From NCBI GenBank assembly GCA_938007945.1, contig CALLME010000306.1, positions 1 to 5,859 on the forward strand: a stretch of 5,859 nucleotides of DNA, in the 5' to 3' direction. This document shows, in pieces, positions 1 to 5,515 of the stretch (the stretch's first letter is position 1; every line of letters starts with the position of its first letter). Under the pieces are notes generated by a model that searched no databases, had not been told where the DNA came from, and saw only the letters and a list, made by a program, of their open reading frames with translations. This DNA comes from an uncultured Caulobacterales bacterium. GTDB lineage: Bacteria > Pseudomonadota > Alphaproteobacteria > Caulobacterales > Maricaulaceae. The position numbers and the translations under genes were made by a program.

Positions 1-1098
1 CTAATCCACCAACATCGTCGCGCCGTCATAGCGCGGCTTTGAGCGACCAAATCGCAAATATTCTGAAAAGCTCTTTTTGCTGCTCAGCATAGGTTTTTCA
101 ACATATCGCCATGATGCAATTGAAATCGCAATCGTGAGCGGCGCGCCAATCGCAATCAACATCCACGGGCCCATTGTCGGGAAAACGTGGTTAAGCCACT
201 GCATAATTGCCCAGTGGTAAATATAAATTCCATATGAAATATCGCTTACGGATTGTAATTTGTTAAGCGACGGAACTTTCACATAGGCGGCCCAGAATAC
301 GAAGTAAGCAAGCAGAATAGCTGTCATGACTTCGAGCAAAGGCGTGCCATTCGTGAGGGCTGTAGCAAATCCGACAATGGCAAGCCCTAAGACATGAAAG
401 CGAATACGGTCGCGGTAAGCAAATATAGCCGCGCCCAATGTATAGCAAACCCCAAAGCGCAGGAGGTTCTTGCCTGTCGCAGGTAGGGCGTCAAAAAGAC
501 CGAGGCCATTAATGGCAACCCAAGCCACGGCAAAGGCCACGAATTGCGCGAGCAGCATCCATTTTTTTCGCATTAAGCCGAGGGCAAAGGCGACCGCTGT
601 CCCGATATAGGCCAATACCTCATAACGCAGAGTCCATAGTGTAGCGGAAGCAAGTGTTTCATTATTGCCCTCTAGCGCGTTCGGCAGCTCCATTTCGGTT
701 TTATAAAATGACAGGACCTTTAAGGGTTGGCTTAAAAAATCAGGGTGGGTGAAGAACTCTCGTAGCGGGAGGCTCGTCACGAATGGCCCCATAATAAACA
801 TCACGAACAAAACATGAAGCGCCAGCGCAGGGTAAATCCGAAGTAGTCGCGCAGAGCTATATTCCGCGATATCCCCACGGTAAAGCATGCTTTTGGTCAC
901 CAAGAAACCTGACGCGATGAAGAACAAATTCACGGCCATATAGCTAAAGGTGTAGTGAAAGAAGACAAAAGGTTCAGCGGTTGTATCACGCGTTCCGATA
1001 ATGAAGGCATGGCCAATCAGCACCATAAATGCGAAAATAAATCGTAGAGGCGTGAAAAAATTATCATGCCCGTCAGAAATTGTGACCCATTTGAACAT
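1..1098 (-). CDS. Acyltransferase 3 family integral membrane protein (OafA/YrhL-like)
   Basis: A 365-residue polytopic membrane protein of the acyltransferase-3 family, whose members move acetyl or other acyl groups onto cell-surface sugars (O-antigen, exopolysaccharide, Nod factor, peptidoglycan). Family landmarks appear in order: R19 and the proposed catalytic H30 in the first membrane segment (LRF...GHAF), NLFFIASGF at 57-65, RLLRIYP at 84-90, LPNALEGN followed by LWTLRYEVLAY at 138-164 with E160, SYGIYIYH at 288-295, and the terminal VEKP at 333-336. About ten hydrophobic stretches lie between them. The length suits a bare membrane domain without an SGNH domain. The ATG at 1098 is chosen because GGGAGG precedes it by a normal distance; a TTG at 1152 in the same frame has no such support. 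The stop codon is the first three bases of the window. It is transcribed away from lipA, and no glycan genes are visible, so the acceptor is unknown. Parts are AT-rich compared with dusB. Family confident; substrate unknown. Confidence 0.93.
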   Translation of the reverse strand: MFKWVTISDGHDNFFTPLRFIFAFMVLIGHAFIIGTRDTTAEPFVFFHYTFSYMAVNLFFIASGFLVTKSMLYRGDIAEYSSARLLRIYPALALHVLFVMFIMGPFVTSLPLREFFTHPDFLSQPLKVLSFYKTEMELPNALEGNNETLASATLWTLRYEVLAYIGTAVAFALGLMRKKWMLLAQFVAFAVAWVAINGLGLFDALPATGKNLLRFGVCYTLGAAIFAYRDRIRFHVLGLAIVGFATALTNGTPLLEVMTAILLAYFVFWAAYVKVPSLNKLQSVSDISYGIYIYHWAIMQWLNHVFPTMGPWMLIAIGAPLTIAISIASWRYVEKPMLSSKKSFSEYLRFGRSKPRYDGATMLVD

Positions 1099-1103
1099 GA
1101 TGT

Positions 1104-1108
1104 CCTCC
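1104..1108 (-). promoter_or_regulatory. Shine-Dalgarno of the acyltransferase gene
   Basis: On the minus strand the sequence reads GGGAGGACATC directly before the ATG at 1098, leaving five bases between GGAGG and the start codon. It is the strongest ribosome binding site in the window, and it decides the start at 1098 over the TTG at 1152. Confidence 0.8.
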
Positions 1109-1117
1109 CACCTAAAA

Positions 1118-1135
1118 CATGCGTCTAACCGCATG
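1118..1135. repeat. Perfect inverted repeat CATGCG-N6-CGCATG, candidate operator or leader hairpin
   Basis: Two 6-base arms, CATGCG at 1118-1123 and CGCATG at 1130-1135, are exact reverse complements around TCTAAC. The element lies 19 bases upstream of the acyltransferase start and nine bases beyond its Shine-Dalgarno. It could be a dimeric regulator site, or a small hairpin in the acyltransferase leader. A 6-bp match within 160 bases can also occur by chance, so the symmetry is certain but the function is not. Confidence 0.35.
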
Positions 1136-1257
1136 GCCTTAAATAAGTGCAAAAATTACGCCATTTCTGTGGGCCTTTTAAGAGATGTGTGACTTTGCAG
1201 TGCTAACTTGCGCTGAAAATGCTTGTTTTAGGCAGTCAAAAGCCCCATTTAGACCCC

Positions 1258-2223
1258 ATGACAGTTCTGATTGATAAACGCGGTAATTCGGTAGAGAAGC
1301 GGGTGCGCCACCCTGAAAAGGCGAACCGTCCCGAGACTGAGGTGCTGCGTAAACCTGCGTGGATTAGGGTCAAGGCCCCCACGTCAAAAGGCTATAATGA
1401 GACGCGCAAAATCGTCCAAGATAAGGGGCTCGTGACAGTCTGCGAAGAGGCGGCTTGTCCCAATATTGGCGAGTGCTGGGAAAAATCTCACGCGACATTT
1501 ATGATTTTGGGCGAGATTTGCACGCGCGCCTGCGCTTTTTGTAATGTCTCTACAGGCTTGCCGCAACAAGTCGATATCAATGAGCCACGCAAGATTGGTG
1601 AAGCCGTCAAAGAGATGAAACTGCAACATGTGGTCATTACGTCGGTGGACCGTGACGACCTCGCCGACGGTGGGGCGCAGCATTTTGTTGACGTAATTAA
1701 CGCCATTCGTGAGGCCTCTCCAAAGACGACAGTTGAGATTTTGACACCTGACTTTCTTCGCAAAGGTGACGCAGTGGATACAGTGATTGATGCGCGGCCT
1801 GATGTATTTAACCACAATCTCGAAACGGTGCCGCGGCTCTATTTAAAGATTCGTCCTGGTGCGCGTTACTACCACTCAATGCGTTTGCTTGAGCGCGTAA
1901 AAGAGCGTGACCCAAGCCAGTTTACAAAGTCGGGTTTGATGGTTGGCCTTGGCGAAACCAAGCAAGAAGTCATGCAAGTCATGGATGATATGCGCAGCGC
2001 GGGTATCGACTTTTTGACGATTGGACAGTACCTCCAACCGACCCGCAAACATGCGCCTGTTGACCGTTTTGTCACGCCCGAAGAATTTAAGGCTTACGAA
2101 ACGATCGCCAAAGCGAAAGGTTTCTTACTTGTCTCAGCAAGCCCGCTCACGCGGTCCTCTTATCACGCCGATAGTGATTTTGCGAAACTTCAAGCAGCAC
2201 GTCGCGTGCAATTTACGGCCTAA
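1258..2223 (+). CDS. lipA: Lipoyl synthase (radical SAM)
   Basis: LipA inserts two sulfurs into octanoyl groups carried on lipoyl domains (pyruvate and 2-oxoglutarate dehydrogenases, glycine cleavage H protein), giving the lipoyl cofactor. Both iron-sulfur cluster motifs are intact in the 321-residue protein. The auxiliary cluster has C62-x4-C67-x5-C73, with the C-terminal RSSY motif at 299-302 supplying its serine ligand. The radical SAM cluster has C88-xxx-C92-xx-C95 (CTRACAFC). Further LipA landmarks are [15 protein letters not shown] at 126-140, EILTPDF at 160-166, [12 protein letters not shown] at 184-195 and TIGQYLQP at 254-261. The length equals the usual one, and MTVLID followed by RHPEK..RP resembles alphaproteobacterial LipA N-termini, so ATG 1258 is preferred. 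An in-frame ATG at 1219 would add 13 unfamiliar residues; neither start has a clear Shine-Dalgarno. It probably shares a transcript with the gene 14 bases downstream. Function is very sure, the exact start less so. Confidence 0.97.
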   Translation: MTVLIDKRGNSVEKRVRHPEKANRPETEVLRKPAWIRVKAPTSKGYNETRKIVQDKGLVTVCEEAACPNIGECWEKSHATFMILGEICTRACAFCNVSTGLPQQVDINEPRKIGEAVKEMKLQHVVITSVDRDDLADGGAQHFVDVINAIREASPKTTVEILTPDFLRKGDAVDTVIDARPDVFNHNLETVPRLYLKIRPGARYYHSMRLLERVKERDPSQFTKSGLMVGLGETKQEVMQVMDDMRSAGIDFLTIGQYLQPTRKHAPVDRFVTPEEFKAYETIAKAKGFLLVSASPLTRSSYHADSDFAKLQAARRVQFTA

Positions 2224-2225
2224 TC

Positions 2226-2229
2226 AGGA
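2226..2229 (+). promoter_or_regulatory. Shine-Dalgarno (AGGA) for the TTG-started COQ10/RatA-like gene
   Basis: AGGA lies three bases after the lipA stop and eight bases before the TTG at 2238. An ATG at 2234 is nearer (four bases) but sits in another frame that closes after about 34 codons. Spacing and protein conservation both favour the TTG. Confidence 0.5.
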
Positions 2230-2237
2230 TTAATGAA

Positions 2238-2765
2238 TTGCCAGCTGCTTCTTTACTTCAACGTGTTCGACACCGCCCTGAGGACATCATGGGTCTTGTG
2301 TCAGATGTTGAAAACTATCCACGCTTTATTTCGCTGATTTCTGCGCTACGCGTCACGAAGACAACGCAGGTGACAGATTCCCATAAACGCTTCGAAGCGG
2401 AAGCTGTCGTCGCCTATAAGTTTATCTCTGAAACCTTCCGCTCTGTGGTCGAGGTTAAGACCGATGCGCGCGAAATTGTGGTCAAGAAAGCAGATAAAGG
2501 TGGCGCAGTTAAATCACTGATAAATAACTGGAAATTCTATGAGCTTTCAGACGGGTCAACCTTGGTAGATTTCGACGTTGATGTGCGGCTGAAAGCCTTC
2601 CCACTCGAGATGTTGGCGCGCGATAAGTTTGATATGGTAGCAGAAAAAATCATGTCGATGTTCATTGATTATGCAGGCGAAACTTTGGAAATAGTGGGTG
2701 ATAACTCATTGGACCTTGAGGCAGAAATACAGCGCCTTGGTCTTACAAAACCGCTCACGTCTTAA
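2238..2765 (+). CDS. COQ10/RatA-type START-domain protein (probable ubiquinone-binding)
   Basis: A 175-residue single-domain protein of the SRPBCC/START-like fold. Mitochondrial COQ10 and its bacterial relatives bind ubiquinone and support respiration. The E. coli homologue RatA was described as a ribosome-association inhibitor, so databases often label this family a toxin. Visible family features are the N-terminal strand and helix with VSDVENYPRF at 21-30, YKFISETF at 60-67, NNWKF at 96-100, and DVDVRLKAFPLEMLARDKFDMVAEKI at 113-138, ending in the long C-terminal helix. Roughly 25 residues after that helix extend past the usual family end. The TTG start is kept because the first internal methionine (residue 18) would delete the first strand. 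It follows lipA by 14 bases, implying co-transcription. No ratB-like partner is adjacent, so I favour the COQ10 role. Its last 11 bases overlap the convergent pncC gene. Confidence 0.87.
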   Translation: MPAASLLQRVRHRPEDIMGLVSDVENYPRFISLISALRVTKTTQVTDSHKRFEAEAVVAYKFISETFRSVVEVKTDAREIVVKKADKGGAVKSLINNWKFYELSDGSTLVDFDVDVRLKAFPLEMLARDKFDMVAEKIMSMFIDYAGETLEIVGDNSLDLEAEIQRLGLTKPLTS

Positions 2766-3282
2766 TCGCCTCGATAAGCGTTTCGAGCGCTTTATGGCAT
2801 GTCATATCTCGGACTTTGTTGCGTGATAAATTCTCAAATAGATGACGCTTACTTGTCGTAATTAATTCACCGTTCTTCTTTTGCGTAAGTCCCATCCAAA
2901 CTGTGCCAACAGGTTTGTCCGCTGACCCGCCGCCAGGCCCTGCTACGCCTGTCACGGAAACGGTGATGTCAACATTAAGTGCCTCGCACGCGCCAATTGC
3001 CATAGCTTCAGCAACTTCACGACTCACTGCACCGTGCGTTTCTAAGATATCTTTGGGCACAGACAGCTGATCCATTTTCACGCTGTTATCATAGGCAATA
3101 ATTCCGCCATGAAAGACAGAGCTTGAGCCGGGGATAGCGGTCAGCGCCGCACCGATGAGTCCACCTGTACAGCTTTCAGCTGTGCCAATTGTGATTCCAG
3201 CCTCCGTGCCAAGACGCGTCACTTCGGCTGACAGCGCAAAGATCTCTTTGAGCATATTTTGGGTGTTTATTGGCTTACTCAT
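2755..3282 (-). CDS. pncC: Nicotinamide-nucleotide amidohydrolase, stand-alone CinA C-terminal domain
   Basis: This enzyme family deamidates nicotinamide mononucleotide to nicotinate mononucleotide in the pyridine nucleotide cycle, in the cytoplasm. The 175-residue protein is only the CinA C-terminal domain; the N-terminal MoaB-like domain of full CinA is absent. Conserved blocks are TAESCTGG at 34-41, which carries the family's active-site serine, GGIIAYDNSVK at 59-69, HGAVS at 83-87, TGVAGPGGGS at 111-120 and KPVGTVW at 123-129. All look intact. The ATG at 3282 shares its A with the TAA stop of ispDF (TAATG). No independent Shine-Dalgarno is obvious, so its translation is probably coupled to ispDF. 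Its 3' end overlaps the COQ10/RatA-like gene coming from the other strand by 11 bases. Many databases call this a CinA family protein; the amidohydrolase function is by homology. Confidence 0.92.
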   Translation of the reverse strand: MSKPINTQNMLKEIFALSAEVTRLGTEAGITIGTAESCTGGLIGAALTAIPGSSSVFHGGIIAYDNSVKMDQLSVPKDILETHGAVSREVAEAMAIGACEALNVDITVSVTGVAGPGGGSADKPVGTVWMGLTQKKNGELITTSKRHLFENLSRNKVRDMTCHKALETLIEAIKT

Positions 3283-4442
3283 TATTCTGGCAGCTTCACT
3301 GTCGCCGCTGCTTGCGCCGCCAAGCCTTCTCCGCGCCCTGTGAAGCCGAGCTTTTCAGTCGTGGTCGCTTTGACACTGACGCGGATGAGAGGGAGGTTGA
3401 GCAATTCGGCAATTCTCTCACGCATCTGTTCGCGGTGCGGCTTTATCTTGGGCTTTTCGCAAATGAGGGTGACATCAACATGGGTGATTGTCCCGCCGCG
3501 CTCGAGCACGGCATCCCGCGCAAATTCGAGAAACTTATCTGAGCTTGCGCCTTTCCACTTCGGGTCACTGGGAGGAAAATGATCGCCAATATCTCCGAAA
3601 CAAATCGCACCGAGGAGCGCATCAGTTAGCGCATGTAGTCCCGCATCTGCGTCACTGTGGCCGAGCAATGTATACCCACATTCAATCGGTACACCACAAA
3701 GCCAAAGGACGTTGCCGCTGTCATCGTAGCGGTGCACGTCATAGCCCGTGCCCGTGGCGCTGTAATAGGTTTTCATATTTGTTCTCTTAATATCAATTTG
3801 CGCCCGCTCAAAATCCGCCTCATAGGTGAGTTTATAATTGGAGCTTTCTCCTTCAATCGCGGCAACAGACATCCCTGCTGATTTCGCGACAGCAATGTCA
3901 TCGGCAAGCGCTGCGCCCGGTTCAAGCGCGTCAAATGCAGCGAGTATCTGGTCATAATGAAACGCTTGTGGCGTTTGTACCGCCCGTAAGCCTCCACGGT
4001 CGAGGTCGTCCCCGATAGAGCCGTCAAAGGCTTTCACCGCATCGGCGAGCGGGAGCATCGGCACGGCAGCATCCGTCGTTTCTAACGCAGCGATAAGAGA
4101 GTTGACCAAATTTGCGCTCACAAATGGCCGCGCCGCATCATGTATGAGGACGTAATCAGGGGCGACGGGGCGCAGGGCGTCTAGTCCCGCTTTGACAGAT
4201 TCCGTGCGGCTCGCCCCGCCTGTCACTAGTCTTACGTCACGTTGTCCAAAAATTTCTGCGGCGCGCAGGTCGCCATCGGCAATAACAATCAGTGTCTGAT
4301 CAATTTTACCGCTCGAAAGCATGGCGGATAGTGTACGCTCCAAGACCAGCATGCCACCTAGATTACGGTATTGCTTGGGGATTTCGCCTCCCATTCGTGC
4401 ACCTTTGCCTGCTGCGACTATTATTTGTGCAATTTTTGGCAA
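3282..4442 (-). CDS. ispDF: Bifunctional IspD/IspF enzyme of the MEP isoprenoid pathway
   Basis: This fusion carries two non-consecutive steps of isopentenyl diphosphate synthesis. The IspD half (about 1-222) joins CTP and methylerythritol 4-phosphate. The IspF half (about 229-386) cyclises CDP-ME 2-phosphate to ME-cyclodiphosphate; IspE acts between them and is not in this window. IspD landmarks are AAGKGARMG at 10-18, PKQY at 22-25, TGGASRTESV at 74-83, HDAARPF at 101-107, VQTPQAF at 155-161 and ADD at 180-182. IspF landmarks are the zinc ligands D235 and H237 (YDVHRY) and H270 in GHSDADAGLHALTDALLGA at 261-279, then FGDIGDHFPPSD at 282-293 and KATTTEKLGFTGRGEG at 358-373. The 386-residue length is normal for alphaproteobacterial fusions. 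The start codon is TTG, supported by AAGGA eight bases upstream. It heads a two-gene unit with pncC and is divergent from dusB. Confidence 0.96.
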   Translation of the reverse strand: MPKIAQIIVAAGKGARMGGEIPKQYRNLGGMLVLERTLSAMLSSGKIDQTLIVIADGDLRAAEIFGQRDVRLVTGGASRTESVKAGLDALRPVAPDYVLIHDAARPFVSANLVNSLIAALETTDAAVPMLPLADAVKAFDGSIGDDLDRGGLRAVQTPQAFHYDQILAAFDALEPGAALADDIAVAKSAGMSVAAIEGESSNYKLTYEADFERAQIDIKRTNMKTYYSATGTGYDVHRYDDSGNVLWLCGVPIECGYTLLGHSDADAGLHALTDALLGAICFGDIGDHFPPSDPKWKGASSDKFLEFARDAVLERGGTITHVDVTLICEKPKIKPHREQMRERIAELLNLPLIRVSVKATTTEKLGFTGRGEGLAAQAAATVKLPE

Positions 4443-4450
4443 AATAGCGA

Positions 4451-4455
4451 TCCTT
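4451..4455 (-). promoter_or_regulatory. Shine-Dalgarno (AAGGA) for the TTG start of ispDF
   Basis: The minus strand reads AAGGA, then eight bases, then TTG at 4442. The encoded residues immediately form the IspD nucleotide-binding strand (PKIAQIIVAAGKG), so the start cannot lie much further downstream. This site supports the non-ATG start. Confidence 0.65.
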
Positions 4456-4469
4456 GTGGCGATGAATTA

Positions 4470-4497
4470 TTGTGCGAACGCCGCGAAGCGCTTACAC
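4470..4497 (+). promoter_or_regulatory. Tentative Caulobacter-type promoter for dusB
   Basis: TTGTGCG (4470-4476), a 13-base spacer and GCTTACAC (4490-4497) partly match the TTGACGS-N10-14-GCTANAWC pattern known from Caulobacter. The -10 part fits in six of eight positions, but the -35 part fits poorly. A start site seven or eight bases further on would coincide with the ATG at 4505 and give a leaderless message, in keeping with the missing Shine-Dalgarno there. This is inference only. Confidence 0.2.
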
Positions 4498-4504
4498 CGC
4501 AAAC

Positions 4505-5515
4505 ATGGACTCTCCGCTTTACATCGGCAAGCATAGATTAGCGTCGCGCGTCCTTGTCGCGCCGATGTCGGGTATTACGGATTTGCCCTTTCGCCGCATT
4601 TTGCAGCGGTTTCAGCCTGGCCTCGTAGTCAGTGAAATGGTTGCGAGCGAAGGCTTCTCTCGCGGGACAGGCGAGGGACGCGAACGCAGCGCAGGCGCGG
4701 GCGAAATTGACCCGCTTGTCATTCAACTCGTCGGTCGTGATCCTTATTGGATGCGCGAGGGCGCGCGTCACGCAGAGGCCGCAGGCGCGCATATCGTCGA
4801 TATCAATATGGGCTGTCCTGCGCGTAAAGTCGTCGGCGGGCAATCGGGTTCTGCGCTGATGCGTGAACCTGAACTTGCCATGGCGATTATCGAAGGCGTG
4901 CTTGAGGGGACGCATAAACCTGTGACGTTGAAGATGCGCCTTGGCTGGGATCATGACAGCCTGAACGCGCCAGATATTGCGCGCCGCGCCGTGGGGCTCG
5001 GCGTATGTATGCTGACCGTACATGGCCGCACGCGCTGCCAATTTTATGAAGGTGACGCCGATTGGGAGATGGTCGGCAAGACTGTGCGCGCCGTAGATGT
5101 GCCAGTTTTTGTAAATGGGGATATTCAAACGGGCACGGACGCTGTTCAGGCACTGGAGCAATCAGGCGCGGCGGGTGTGATGGTCGGGCGCGGCCTTGTC
5201 GGGCGACCATGGGCGCTGCGCGAAATTATCGCGAAAGTAAACGGCGAGCCGACGCCAGAGCCGCTGTCGGCTGATGACATGGCTGATGTCGCGACGTCTC
5301 ATTATCAATATACGCTTGATTTTTATCCTGTGCGTAAAGGCTTGCGTGTCGCGCGTAAACATGTCGCAGGATACATCGATCATGCCCCACAACTTGGCGA
5401 GGACCAACGCAGCGCATTGAGAGCCGAGCTTTGCCGCACCGAGGACACAGAGCGGGTCTTAGAGGGTTTGCGCGATATTTACCTGCGCCCCGACGCGCTT
5501 GAGGTGGCGGCATGA
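4505..5515 (+). CDS. dusB: tRNA-dihydrouridine synthase (NifR3/DusB type)
   Basis: This FMN enzyme reduces uridine to dihydrouridine in the tRNA D-loop using NADPH. The 336-residue protein shows the family pattern in order: LVAPMSGITDLPFR at 17-30, QLVGRDP at 74-80, DINMGCPARKVVGGQSGSALMR at 99-120 with catalytic C104, LKMRLGWD at 142-149 with flavin-contacting K143, VHGRTR at 172-177, VNGDI at 203-207 and VMVGRGLVGRPW at 225-236, then a C-terminal helical domain. ATG 4505 is chosen because MDSPLYIGKHRLASRVLVAPM resembles other DusB N-termini. A GTG at 4472 in frame would add 11 residues; neither start has a clear Shine-Dalgarno. Its stop overlaps the next start as ATGA. In Rhodobacter and rhizobia this gene is the nifR3 of the nifR3-ntrB-ntrC operon. 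Its middle is the most GC-rich part of the window. Confidence 0.95.
   Translation: MDSPLYIGKHRLASRVLVAPMSGITDLPFRRILQRFQPGLVVSEMVASEGFSRGTGEGRERSAGAGEIDPLVIQLVGRDPYWMREGARHAEAAGAHIVDINMGCPARKVVGGQSGSALMREPELAMAIIEGVLEGTHKPVTLKMRLGWDHDSLNAPDIARRAVGLGVCMLTVHGRTRCQFYEGDADWEMVGKTVRAVDVPVFVNGDIQTGTDAVQALEQSGAAGVMVGRGLVGRPWALREIIAKVNGEPTPEPLSADDMADVATSHYQYTLDFYPVRKGLRVARKHVAGYIDHAPQLGEDQRSALRAELCRTEDTERVLEGLRDIYLRPDALEVAA
5501..5504 (+). promoter_or_regulatory. Shine-Dalgarno (GAGG) of the ntrB-like gene inside the dusB end
   Basis: GAGG lies seven bases before the ATG at 5512, within the last codons of dusB. Together with the ATGA overlap it fixes the downstream start and suggests coupled translation. 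Confidence 0.6.

Larger units (their letters stand above)
1099..1257. promoter_or_regulatory. Divergent intergenic region between the acyltransferase gene and lipA
   Basis: This stretch of 159 bases should carry both promoters. It is AT-rich around 1138-1160. I could not fit a convincing -35/-10 pair on either strand. On the plus strand GCTAACTT at 1202-1209 resembles the GCTANAWC -10 described for Caulobacter, but no good -35 lies at the right distance. No Shine-Dalgarno precedes either possible lipA start (ATG at 1219 or 1258), so lipA may be leaderless or weakly initiated. Calling it a promoter region is inference from the gene orientation. Confidence 0.45.

Noticed and set aside
1099..1152. 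Upstream extension of the acyltransferase to a TTG at 1152
   Set aside because: The extra 18 residues have no family match, would run through the inverted repeat and the strong Shine-Dalgarno, and the ATG at 1098 is far better placed.
1136..1177. GGCCTT repeated at 1136-1141 and 1172-1177 as paired binding sites
   Set aside because: Six-base repeats are expected by chance in AT-rich intergenic DNA, and nothing else supports a site.
1219..1257. Thirteen-residue N-terminal extension of LipA from ATG 1219
   Set aside because: The added residues do not resemble known LipA N-termini, whereas MTVLID at 1258 does. It is not fully excluded because neither start has a Shine-Dalgarno.
1384..1815. Minus-strand open frame of 143 codons inside lipA
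   Set aside because: It lies entirely opposite intact LipA motifs and has no recognisable protein features.
2776..2792. Small hairpin AAGCG-N7-CGCTT as a terminator after the COQ10/RatA-like gene
   Set aside because: The stem is only five base pairs, without a T-run, and lies inside pncC coding sequence; too weak to call.
4486..4493. Palindrome AAGCGCTT between ispDF and dusB as an operator
   Set aside because: An 8-base palindrome without a second copy or flanking symmetry is too common to mean anything.
4472..4504. GTG start for dusB adding eleven residues
   Set aside because: There is no Shine-Dalgarno and no likeness to DusB N-termini; ATG 4505 gives the expected beginning.
4538..5161. 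Long minus-strand open frame (207 codons) inside dusB
   Set aside because: It is a shadow of GC-rich dusB coding sequence; its translation shows no domain or recognisable motif, and dusB is unmistakable on the other strand.
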